A stretch of DNA of 14,300 nucleotides, from positions 1 through 14,300 of the forward strand of contig DBLQ01000054.1 in the NCBI GenBank assembly GCA_002297505.1, read 5' to 3'. The stretch's first letter is position 1; each line of letters starts with the position of its first letter. The notes beneath the pieces are model-generated. The model was not told the DNA's origin. It saw only the letters and a program-made list of their open reading frames with translations, and did not search any database. This DNA is from Flavobacteriales bacterium UBA720. Its GTDB lineage: Bacteria; Bacteroidota; Bacteroidia; Flavobacteriales; Weeksellaceae. Shown piece by piece: positions 1 to 6,385 of this stretch. A program made the translations under genes and the position numbers.

Positions 1-2
1 AA

Positions 3-686
3 GGTTATGGCTTGACTGAAACTTCTCCTGTGATGGCTGTCAACAGTTTCGGATTCACCAAAATTGGTTCCGTGGGCAGACCGATCAGCAACGTGGATGT
101 CAAAATCCAGAGTGACGGCGAAATTACGGTGAAAGGCCCAACTGTTACAAAAGGCTATTACAAAGACGAGGAAAAAACGAAGGAAGCTTTTACGGAAGAC
201 GGCTACTTCAGAACTGGTGATATCGGCATGCTGGACGAGGATCAATTCCTATTCATTACCGACCGAAAGAAGGAAATGTTCAAAACTTCCGGCGGAAAAT
301 ATGTAGCGCCGCAAGTCATTGAGAATTTGGCAAAAGCTTCAAAATTCATCGAACAGATCATGGTGGTAGGTGATGGTGAGAAAATGCCGACAGCCTTGGT
401 ACAACCTGATTTCGAATTTGCAAAAAACTGGGCGTCCAAAAATAACATTAACATTGGAAATTCTCCTGAAGAAATTGCTAATTCCAAAGAATTAAAATCC
501 GAAATCGAGAAAGAACTCGCCAAGATCAATCAACATCTTGGTAAATGGGAGCAAATCAAAAAAATTGAATTGACGCCCGAAATCTGGACCGAAGATAACG
601 GTCTGCTGACGCCGACGCTTAAACTGAAACGTAAAGTCATCAAAGAACATTTCATCCAATTGTATGACAAGCTCTATGACCGGTAA
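3..686 (+). CDS. Long-chain acyl-CoA synthetase (AMP-forming), C-terminal part, cut by the window edge
   Basis: The reading frame is already open at base 3, and the real start lies before the window. The first residues read GYGLTETSP, the A5-type motif of adenylate-forming enzymes. RTGDIG follows at about bases 210-227 (hinge/A7 region), then DRKKEMFKTSGGKYVAPQVIE from about base 261 (A8). The lysine-rich LTPTLKLKRKVI near the end matches the A10 segment that carries the catalytic lysine. The family activates fatty acids with ATP and CoA through an acyl-AMP intermediate, at the cytoplasmic face of the membrane (EC 6.2.1.3). The KTSGGKYVAPQ and TPTLKLKR strings favour the long-chain (FAA1/FadD) branch over acetyl-CoA synthetases or peptide synthetase domains. 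Substrate chain length cannot be read from this fragment. The visible part shows no frameshift or missing motif. Confidence 0.9.
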   Translation, partial: GYGLTETSPVMAVNSFGFTKIGSVGRPISNVDVKIQSDGEITVKGPTVTKGYYKDEEKTKEAFTEDGYFRTGDIGMLDEDQFLFITDRKKEMFKTSGGKYVAPQVIENLAKASKFIEQIMVVGDGEKMPTALVQPDFEFAKNWASKNNINIGNSPEEIANSKELKSEIEKELAKINQHLGKWEQIKKIELTPEIWTEDNGLLTPTLKLKRKVIKEHFIQLYDKLYDR

Positions 687-758
687 TTGGATTACGAGAG
701 TACAAAAATTAGAAAGTTACGGCGTTGGTTTATTGAATTGGAAAATATCAGAGTAAAA

Positions 759-998
759 ATGATCATTACTAGAAAAGAACTCGTCAAGATCTGCGACCGG
801 TATCTGGATGACAAGGTAAGCAAAGAAGAACTGATTCATTTTGCCAGAACGGTGATGTTTGATGACGAGAACAGGTATGAGTGTGAAGATGATTTGGTAG
901 AAGAAATCCTTTCGCAGTGGGACAATGCCAAAACGCAATCCAAAATCAATAAAACAAGTATTCAGTTCCTGAGGAATGCCCTTAGTGATTTGAACTAA
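759..998 (+). CDS. Small acidic protein of unknown function
   Basis: I do not recognise this 79-residue protein. From the ATG it begins MIITRKELVKICDRYLDD and is rich in Asp, Glu and Lys, with predicted helices and no signal peptide or membrane segment, so it is probably cytoplasmic. The same frame stays open upstream to a TTG directly after the stop of the acyl-CoA synthetase (687), which would give 103 residues starting LDYESTKIRK. I prefer the ATG because it has an A-rich leader and the TTG extension has no obvious ribosome site. Translational coupling from the upstream stop would make the TTG possible. It probably shares the transcript of the synthetase gene, since the terminator begins right at its stop codon. 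Its pattern of alternating charged helices resembles small immunity or regulatory proteins, but that is only an impression. Confidence 0.6.
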   Translation: MIITRKELVKICDRYLDDKVSKEELIHFARTVMFDDENRYECEDDLVEEILSQWDNAKTQSKINKTSIQFLRNALSDLN

Positions 999-1035
999 AA
1001 AATAAACGCTTCAGAAATCTGAAGCGTTTATTTTT
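997..1035. terminator. Bidirectional intrinsic terminator
   Basis: A perfect 14-bp stem (arms 1001-1014 and 1019-1032, core ACGCTTCAG/CTGAAGCGT) closes on a 4-base loop AAAT. It is flanked by an A run on the left and a T run on the right, so it can end transcription in both directions. It lies between the stop of the small plus-strand gene and the stop of the minus-strand membrane protein, whose TAA overlaps its edge. Confidence 0.9.
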
Positions 1036-1228
1036 ATTTTCTCTCGGCCAGCTTGCTCCAGCTGTTCAGGATAAAGACGACGATCAAGCCCAGGATTCCC
1101 GCTGCGAGCGAGAAGACGTGTTTGATGTTATCCTCTTCAAAAAGATCCGAACGCCAGTCCAATGCATATACATTAATCGCAATGAATATGATGAAGAGCA
1201 CGAGAAATACTTTATAAAATGTTTTCAT
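1034..1228 (-). CDS. Small membrane protein, 64 residues, unknown function
   Basis: This short protein has two hydrophobic segments, roughly residues 5-22 (VFLVLFIIFIAIN) and 37-55 (HVFSLAAGILGLIVVFIL). They are joined by an acidic link (DWRSDLFEEDN) and followed by a basic tail, AERK. The topology is a helical hairpin, with the first segment possibly a signal anchor. Its ATG lies 12 bases after the stop of the MarC-family gene, so the two are probably co-transcribed. I do not recognise a named family. It is more likely a real gene than a chance frame, because it fills the space between marC and the terminator exactly and its composition is typical of a membrane protein. Confidence 0.7.
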   Translation of the reverse strand: MKTFYKVFLVLFIIFIAINVYALDWRSDLFEEDNIKHVFSLAAGILGLIVVFILNSWSKLAERK

Positions 1229-1240
1229 TATAGCTGAAAT

Positions 1241-1843
1241 TTAGAAGTGTACGTAGTTTTGAAACAGTTGTGCAAAGTTAGCAGTAAATAATTTAATAGA
1301 GATAGCTAAAAGGATAATTCCGAAAACTTTTTGCAAGACCTGCAGAGAACCTTCTCCCATTTTTCTTTCGATCCACGGCGCGAGCCTTAGTACAGCATAC
1401 ACCAGAATCGTGTTGAGCACAATTCCACAGATGATGTTGATCTCATGGTACTCTGCACGGAGCGATAAAGTGGTGGTGAGCGTTCCGGCGCCCGCAATCA
1501 GGGGAAAAGCAATTGGCACAATGGATGCGGCCTGCGGCTGGTTGGTTTTGTGAATCTCGATGCCCAAAATCATTTCAATCGCAATGATGAAAATAACAAA
1601 AGCTCCGGCAATGGCAAACGAGTTAACATCCACGCCAATAAACTTCAGAATCTTATCTCCTATAAACAGAAAAGCAATCATCAGAAGTCCGGCGACAATG
1701 GCAGCTTTCTCAGACTCGATCTTACCAAATTTCTGTCTGAGTGAGACAATAATCGGAACAGAACCGAGGATATCTATCACTGCAAAAAGAACCATAAAGG
1801 CGGTCATTGTCTCCTTAATCGAAAAATCTTCCAAAAATTCCAT
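1241..1843 (-). CDS. MarC-family (UPF0056) integral membrane protein
   Basis: The 200-residue length and six-helix hydrophobic pattern fit the MarC family. Near the N-terminus AVIDILGSVP (residues 21-30) matches the family's D/N-x-x-G-x-x-P site. PIAFPLIAGAGTLTT (about residues 110-124) is the strongly conserved motif opening the second half, and the two halves look like an internal repeat. MarC proteins sit in the inner membrane. They were once linked to multiple antibiotic resistance and are now usually listed as NAAT-type putative transporters, but the substrate is not settled and nothing here defines it. The ATG follows a short leader containing a strong TATTTTTG -7 element. The gene lies 50 bases downstream of batD on the same strand and just upstream of the 64-residue membrane protein. 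Confidence 0.9.
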   Translation of the reverse strand: MEFLEDFSIKETMTAFMVLFAVIDILGSVPIIVSLRQKFGKIESEKAAIVAGLLMIAFLFIGDKILKFIGVDVNSFAIAGAFVIFIIAIEMILGIEIHKTNQPQAASIVPIAFPLIAGAGTLTTTLSLRAEYHEINIICGIVLNTILVYAVLRLAPWIERKMGEGSLQVLQKVFGIILLAISIKLFTANFAQLFQNYVHF

Positions 1844-1860
1844 ATCAGCGTTTTAAATAT

Positions 1861-1873
1861 TTCGCAAAAATAA
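1861..1873 (-). promoter_or_regulatory. Putative -7 promoter element of the marC-family gene
   Basis: On the minus strand this reads TTATTTTTGCGAA, containing TATTTTTG, a full match to the Bacteroidota -7 consensus TAnnTTTG. It lies about 21 bases upstream of the ATG, which predicts a leader of about 15 bases. No good TTG -33 element is visible at the expected distance. The same 13 bases occur in front of ccsBA. Confidence 0.5.
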
Positions 1874-1893
1874 AAAATATTTTTGAGAATTTC

Positions 1894-3630
1894 TTAAAAT
1901 ACTTGATAGACCTGCTCGATATCTGCCAAAATTTCGGCTAGTTTTTCCTGCGTCACAAACGGTGCATATTTCTCTACCTGAACTTTGCTTACGAGATATT
2001 TATACTGTTCGGCCTGCGCTGCTCCGAAGGTCGTTTTGAGATAAGTTGGAAAATCCAAATCAAAGTGCGATTTGGCGTAGATTTCCGAATCTTTCTGCAG
2101 GTCAGAAAATGCTGTGAAAAAACCTGAAATATCCTTATCATCACGCTTTTTGCGGAGATAATTCAGGTGGCTTTGGACATCCAACTTTTCACGGCTGCGC
2201 AGCATTGTTTCTGTTTCTTCAATATTAGCAATCGAAGGCATAGTTGGAACGGCTTCTACTTCGCGCTTTTTCTTTTCCCTTACCTTTTTATTAAAATAAA
2301 TGAGTGCCAGCGACATCAGAGCTACAATGATCAGATTGCCAATCATCCCTTTCCAATTGAAACTTCTGTGCTCGGTAATTTTCAGATTCTGCGTGTTGAT
2401 GACCGGCGAATCTACCTTTTCCAAAACCGTGTTGGTGTACTCATTCACCTTCTGCATTGTCGATTTGGCGTTGGCGATATCCTGGGCATTTACTGTTTTC
2501 AACACCAGAGATTGGGATCCAAGATCTACATATTTTTCATCTTTTGGATTGAAATATGAAAATGCTTCGGTGATAATGCTGATGTCACCGCGCTTCTTCG
2601 GGATTACGACATATTGCGCTTCTACCTCGCCTTCGATCCCTTCGGAAGTAGCCTTGGAGTTATTGACAATTTTCGGTACAAATGTTTCATAATCGGAAGA
2701 AGGTAAAATTTTCGGAATGATGGACGGCGCAAGGTTGCCACTTCCGCTCACCTTCACGGCAACGTTGAATGCTTTATTAATTTCAAAATTTTCTTTGCCC
2801 TTGTCAATCAGCTCCACTTTCACCTTATAATTTCCAACGGCATCCTTGAAACCTTCCGGGGCACCTTCCGGTAATTTTTTAACGTTGATTTTAACTTTAT
2901 TGGAAAACAAAGAGCCATGGTTTCCCGTCAGCGGCACTTCCGCTGCCGGCACTTCCATCACGCCGGCCACTTTCGGAACGATGACAAACATCCCGATAAC
3001 CTGCGATGAGTAGTTGTTTTCAGAATCTTCTATGGTCTCGTCAAAGTTGGCAATAGACCGGATCACGAATTTTTTGCTGTACCCAAATTTAGAAGTCTCC
3101 AGATGTCTGAATCCCGAAATGTTTCGGCTGAAAGCCTTGAGAACTGCTACTACCGGCTCATCTTTGTAAACTTCCCGGTCATCCACCTGCAGATTGAGGT
3201 ACATGTTTTTATACGCGTTACTTCCGGAAGCCAGCGGTTTTTTCTCAGCTTCTTTAACACTGATATCAATCGGTTCGGTTTTGTACATTTTGCCATTCAC
3301 CTTTACCAGCGCCGAGCCAATTTTAATGTTGCCGGCCTGCTTGGGATCTAACGAAAACTGGTAAACCATCTGATTGATCCTGATCTTTTTCACAGGATCA
3401 ATAAATGTATTCTGTTCAGAAGCGTACTCATAATTGAATTTTGAAAAATCCGGCAACTTGATGGGTGTCTCCTGAATCAGATCTTCTCCGAAAATCTCGA
3501 GTACAACGGTAAAGACCAAAGGCGAATTGACCCTGCTCTCTTTCGTGTTGGACTCGGAATAGAAGTTGACCTGAGCCATCGAAAATACCGAGCTCAGAAG
3601 AAATAATATGTATAAATTTTTTCTTATCAT
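1894..3630 (-). CDS. batD: BatD family periplasmic/membrane protein
   Basis: BatD proteins of the Bacteroidota Bat (Bacteroides aerotolerance) cluster are exported, mostly beta-sheet proteins with one late membrane anchor. This protein fits. An N-terminal signal peptide (MIRKNLYILFLLSSVFSMAQ) is followed by about 400 residues of beta-rich repeats with YKDEPVVAVLKAFSRNISG-type segments. One transmembrane helix lies at about residues 428-447 (GNLIIVALMSLALIYF), then a basic stretch and a helical cytoplasmic tail to residue 578. The length is usual for the family. Its ATG directly abuts the batC stop (TAAATG), so the two are probably translationally coupled. In Bacteroides Bat genes affect oxygen tolerance, and in Leptospira they were linked to stress response. 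The biochemical role is unknown. The partner VWA proteins BatA and BatB are not in this window. Confidence 0.87.
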   Translation of the reverse strand: MIRKNLYILFLLSSVFSMAQVNFYSESNTKESRVNSPLVFTVVLEIFGEDLIQETPIKLPDFSKFNYEYASEQNTFIDPVKKIRINQMVYQFSLDPKQAGNIKIGSALVKVNGKMYKTEPIDISVKEAEKKPLASGSNAYKNMYLNLQVDDREVYKDEPVVAVLKAFSRNISGFRHLETSKFGYSKKFVIRSIANFDETIEDSENNYSSQVIGMFVIVPKVAGVMEVPAAEVPLTGNHGSLFSNKVKINVKKLPEGAPEGFKDAVGNYKVKVELIDKGKENFEINKAFNVAVKVSGSGNLAPSIIPKILPSSDYETFVPKIVNNSKATSEGIEGEVEAQYVVIPKKRGDISIITEAFSYFNPKDEKYVDLGSQSLVLKTVNAQDIANAKSTMQKVNEYTNTVLEKVDSPVINTQNLKITEHRSFNWKGMIGNLIIVALMSLALIYFNKKVREKKKREVEAVPTMPSIANIEETETMLRSREKLDVQSHLNYLRKKRDDKDISGFFTAFSDLQKDSEIYAKSHFDLDFPTYLKTTFGAAQAEQYKYLVSKVQVEKYAPFVTQEKLAEILADIEQVYQVF

Positions 3631-4365
3631 TTACCAATCTTTTTCGTTGCTCTGCGGCATCGAATTGGCTCTTTTGTTTAAAATTCTTCTTGCCGTCTCG
3701 CGCTCTCGGTTTTCTATGTCGCGCAAGATGGATTTTTCGGCTTCTTCAGGAATTTTGTTTTCCTGTTTTTTAGGCTGATCCGGTTTTCCCTGATTTTCAC
3801 CTTTGTTTTTATCACCCTGACCGTTTTGCTGGTCTTTGTTCTGGTTTCCTTTTCCGGACTGATTTTGGTCCTTGGAATCCTTGCCTTCGCCCTTCCCTTT
3901 TTTGGAATCCTGCTTTTTTTCTTCTTTCTTTTCCTTATCCTTCAGCATGGCAATCTCATAATTCTTACGTATGGCTTCATTATACGGATCCTGTTTCAGA
4001 GCCTGCTTATATAATTCCGCCGCTTTTTCCGGATGATCAGTCTGCATCTGGACATTGCCCTGGTTATAGATGGCGGCAGCCTTTTCGTATTTGCTTTTAG
4101 TCAATGTGGCCGCTTTCTGATATTCGGCGGCTGCCTCTTCGTATTTTTTGCTTTTGTAAAGGGCATTTCCCAAATTGTAATGAGCGGCGTAACTCCCGGA
4201 TTTTACCGTTATCGCTTCGGAATATTTTGAAGCAGCATCGGCATAATCCTTTGCTTCAAATTTTTTATTACCTTCGTACACCAACGCGTTGTAACTTTTC
4301 TGAGCCATCAAAAATTGAGAGGAAAATACTAGTGCAAGTGTGAGTAAAATAAATCTAAAATCCAT
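3631..4365 (-). CDS. batC: BatC-like tetratricopeptide repeat protein with Lys/Gln/Gly-rich tail
   Basis: A signal peptide (FILLTLALVFSSQFLMAQ) is followed by about three TPR units at roughly residues 26-59, 60-93 and 97-130. They show the usual W/Y-x-x-LGN, Y-x-x-A and P patterns, as in AHYNLGNALY and AAIYNQGNVQ. Residues 143-204 are a low-complexity, charged linker of K, Q, G, N, E and D with no predicted fold. A short helical C-terminus (SILRDIENRERETARRIL) follows. This is the layout of BatC in flavobacteria, where it lies just before batD, as here. TPRs bind protein partners, so a scaffold in a periplasmic Bat complex is the likely role, by inference. The gene has its own promoter region and does not follow batA/batB, which is unusual. 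Without batD next to it, it could only be called a TPR protein. Confidence 0.83.
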   Translation of the reverse strand: MDFRFILLTLALVFSSQFLMAQKSYNALVYEGNKKFEAKDYADAASKYSEAITVKSGSYAAHYNLGNALYKSKKYEEAAAEYQKAATLTKSKYEKAAAIYNQGNVQMQTDHPEKAAELYKQALKQDPYNEAIRKNYEIAMLKDKEKKEEKKQDSKKGKGEGKDSKDQNQSGKGNQNKDQQNGQGDKNKGENQGKPDQPKKQENKIPEEAEKSILRDIENRERETARRILNKRANSMPQSNEKDW

Positions 4366-4370
4366 TGTTA

Positions 4371-4403
4371 CAAAATTATCCGTTTTATTGTTAAAATCAA
4401 CAA
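4371..4403 (-). promoter_or_regulatory. Putative promoter of batCD
   Basis: On the minus strand TTGTTG (4403-4398) is followed, 19 bases after the second TTG, by TAATTTTG (4378-4371). This fits the Bacteroidota consensus TTG-N19-TAnnTTTG. The -7 box ends only 5 bases before the batC ATG, so transcription would begin at or next to the start codon, giving a leaderless or nearly leaderless mRNA. Confidence 0.5.
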
Positions 4404-4462
4404 TTTAAACGTTAAAGTTGGGTTAAAAAAACAGCGCACCAATGCCCGATCAACACGCGTTT

Positions 4463-4484
4463 TTTGTAGATTTTTATCTACAAA
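4463..4484. repeat. Perfect 9-bp inverted repeat upstream of batC
   Basis: TTTGTAGAT (4463-4471) and ATCTACAAA (4476-4484) form a perfect palindrome around a TTTT centre. It is not followed by a T run on either strand. It sits between the ABC-operon terminator and the batC promoter, so an operator is as plausible as a structural element. Confidence 0.6.
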
Positions 4485-4492
4485 TCAAACCT

Positions 4493-4525
4493 AAAAAATT
4501 CCGCCGAAAATAATTTTGGGCGGAA
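4493..4525 (-). terminator. Intrinsic terminator of the ABC transporter genes
   Basis: On the minus strand a 7-bp GC-rich stem TTCCGCC/GGCGGAA (arms 4519-4525 and 4499-4505) can extend through an A/T-rich inner helix. It is followed at once by a run of T (4498-4493). It begins about 30 bases after the permease stop codon, so it ends the ABC unit and separates it from batCD. Confidence 0.85.
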
Positions 4526-4554
4526 CACTATTTTTGAAAGTTCGTGATGATGTC

Positions 4555-5400
4555 TTACCAGTCTTTTTTCTTCAGAATCCAATAACTGCCTCCAATGAAA
4601 ATCAAGGACCAGATGATGCAGGAAACGGCACTTGCCACGGGATATTCGAACTGGAAGTTCATACCTATCATCTGCGCCATTTTGGTTCTTACGAGCGGAT
4701 TGGGAATCAGCCTGGACATACTTTCCAGCGGAAGATAGTCTGTGAGATAATCGTGCGTCAGCATGACTTTTCCCTTTTCCTTGTCCGCTACATTTTTCAA
4801 AAGCATGTATTTCTCAATTCCGGAAACCACGCCTTCTACAAACCAAAGCATAAAAAATCCCAGAAAAACAAAAATGGATTTCCTGAAAAGCACCGAAAGG
4901 AACATCAGAAAAGTAAAAAATGTAAAAAGTTTCAGGAAATAATTAAAAATAAAATAAACTTCCTTAAACATCAGTTGAGTATCCTGGGTAGATGAGTAGG
5001 TTTTTCCAAGTACAAAAGCCACCACGAAAACAAGAAGCGTGGAAAATGCAGTCATCACCAGTATAGTCAGCAGTTTGGAGCCGATAAATTCCTCTCGACT
5101 GAGTCCGTCAATTATGTTTTGTTTAAACATCCTGTTGCTGAATTCCTGGCAGATAGAAAAGACAATAATGCATCCCAGGAAAATCTTGAGCGTAGCCACG
5201 ATGTAAGTTGTAAAATTCCAGATTCCGGGAAAATCGTACATGCCCTGCTCTTTCAGATTGACTTTTAGTCCGGCCAGATCAAAATCTACAAGACCGATGA
5301 AAAGCAGTAATGCTAAAACAAGGAAATAAAGCAGTGCAAAAATCCGAAACGGATTGTAATTCAGATTTTTAAGGTATTCTAATTTTAAAAGACGTATCAT
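4555..5400 (-). CDS. ABC-2 type transporter permease
   Basis: The 281-residue protein has about six hydrophobic segments. Examples are the helix near residues 21-37 (IFALLYFLVLALLLFIG), IVATLKIFLGCIIVFSI, LLTILVMTAFSTLLVFVVAF, a phenylalanine-rich pair in the middle and a last helix IIWSLIFIGGSYWIL. A KKKDW tail ends the protein. Length and topology match ABC-2 subfamily permeases (BcrB or NatB type), which pair with a separate ATPase in the inner membrane and usually export peptides, antibiotics or lipids. The start codon overlaps the stop of the ATPase gene by ATGA, which makes translational coupling and complex formation likely. No duplicated permease, sensor kinase or response regulator is beside it, so the cargo cannot be inferred. 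Confidence 0.87.
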   Translation of the reverse strand: MIRLLKLEYLKNLNYNPFRIFALLYFLVLALLLFIGLVDFDLAGLKVNLKEQGMYDFPGIWNFTTYIVATLKIFLGCIIVFSICQEFSNRMFKQNIIDGLSREEFIGSKLLTILVMTAFSTLLVFVVAFVLGKTYSSTQDTQLMFKEVYFIFNYFLKLFTFFTFLMFLSVLFRKSIFVFLGFFMLWFVEGVVSGIEKYMLLKNVADKEKGKVMLTHDYLTDYLPLESMSRLIPNPLVRTKMAQMIGMNFQFEYPVASAVSCIIWSLIFIGGSYWILKKKDW

Positions 5401-6296
5401 AGGTTATTTTGTTTTACGAGTTCAAGGAATTGTGTTTCAAGACTTTCTTTTTTCTTCTGCAGATGTGAGAGTGCAATGCCTTTTTCAAAAAGTTTCCGGT
5501 TTAGTTCGGATGCCGAAATATCTGCTGAAATCTGCGCGATCACAAGATTCTCCCGAAGTTTTACAGAAGAAAAAATGCCGAACGATTCCAATGCCGAGAT
5601 CAGTTCTGGAACATGATCAGCCTTCAGCTCAAAGAAACCTTTCGTATTGCTCATCGCATCCACAGAACCGGAATAGATGGCCGTTCCCTGCTTCAGCACG
5701 ATGACATGCGAACAGATTTTCTCAATCTCATCCAGCAAATGACTGGCGACAATAATGGTGGTTCCTGATTTGGCAATCTGGTTGATGATATCGCGGATCT
5801 GGATGATTCCTTCCGGATCCAGTCCATTGGTAGGCTCGTCCAGAATCAGCACTTCCGGATCCGCCAGCAGTGCCGAAGCAATGGAAAGCCGCTGCTTCAT
5901 CCCCAGCGAATAGGTGCGGAACGCATCCTTTTTCCGGTCCAGAAGTTTTACAATTTCCAGCACCTCGTCGATTCTTTGTCTTGGCGTACCTTTGATCTCA
6001 GCAACAATTTCCAGATTCTTTTCTGCACTCAGATAAGGATAGAAGTTGGGCTGCTCTATGATGGCTCCAATTTTTTTTAGTGTATCGGTGTCTGTGCCTT
6101 CCTTGCCAAACCATTTCCAGCTGCCGGAGGTAGGATTGATCGTGGATAGCAGCATGCCGAAAGTGGTAGATTTACCGCTGCCATTGGGCCCCAGCAAACC
6201 ATAAACATTGCCTTTTTCGACGTCAAAGGAAATGTTGTTCACCGCAATATGCCGGAACTTTTTGGTTAGATTTTTGACTTCAAGTATTTTTTCCAT
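5397..6296 (-). CDS. ABC transporter ATP-binding protein (BcrA/bacitracin-export-like subfamily)
   Basis: All ABC ATPase motifs are intact. They are the Walker A GPNGSGKST (residues 36-44), the Q-loop glutamine at Q82, the signature YSLGMKQR (129-136), the Walker B VLILDEP (149-155), the D-loop GLDP and the switch histidine H186 in VASHLLDE. The SLGMKQR form of the signature is typical of ATPases that serve ABC-2 permeases. Residues after about 215 form the small C-terminal domain often seen in this group. Total length, 299 residues, is normal. It drives the permease encoded immediately downstream with a 4-base overlap. The ATG is the first in frame and is followed by the usual EVKNLTKKF strand. 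It is not the gliding protein GldA judging by its sequence, and the substrate is unknown. Confidence 0.93.
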   Translation of the reverse strand: MEKILEVKNLTKKFRHIAVNNISFDVEKGNVYGLLGPNGSGKSTTFGMLLSTINPTSGSWKWFGKEGTDTDTLKKIGAIIEQPNFYPYLSAEKNLEIVAEIKGTPRQRIDEVLEIVKLLDRKKDAFRTYSLGMKQRLSIASALLADPEVLILDEPTNGLDPEGIIQIRDIINQIAKSGTTIIVASHLLDEIEKICSHVIVLKQGTAIYSGSVDAMSNTKGFFELKADHVPELISALESFGIFSSVKLRENLVIAQISADISASELNRKLFEKGIALSHLQKKKESLETQFLELVKQNNL

Positions 6297-6385
6297 AGTA
6301 ATATTTTATTAAAAAGTCTTTGGAAGCGCCGTTTTGTTACTTTGATTAGTATGGTTTTTGTTAAATTCACTCAAATAATTGAATC
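6297..6385. promoter_or_regulatory. Short divergent promoter region between the ABC ATPase and the AAA+ gene
   Basis: These 89 bases separate two divergent starts, so promoters for both must lie here or overlap the genes. The region is A/T-rich and holds TTTTG at 6333-6337 and TATGGTTTTTG at 6350-6360 on the plus strand. Neither strand shows a clean TTG-N19-TAnnTTTG, so I do not assign exact elements. Confidence 0.35.

Noticed and set aside
1874..1885. AAAATATTTTT palindrome between batD and marC as a terminator
   Set aside because: The stem is only A-T pairs and too weak. Read-through from batD into marC cannot be excluded.
3428..3637. Second minus-strand frame overlapping the start of batD
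   Set aside because: It is an alternate frame of batD. The batD frame has a proper signal peptide and abuts the batC stop, which this frame does not explain.
3770..3940. Repetitive K/Q/G/N-rich coding stretch, considered as a DNA repeat or expansion
   Set aside because: It stays in the batC frame and matches the charged linker usual in BatC-like proteins. No exact DNA repeat unit is evident.
4516..4995. 159-residue plus-strand frame over the ABC permease
   Set aside because: It overlaps the permease in antisense and also runs across the terminator. Its lysine-rich tail comes from the complement of phenylalanine-rich membrane helices.
5397..6296. Possible gliding motility ATPase GldA
   Set aside because: The motifs fit any ABC-2 ATPase, the partner is a single generic permease rather than GldF/GldG, and the wording of the motifs is closer to BcrA-type exporters.
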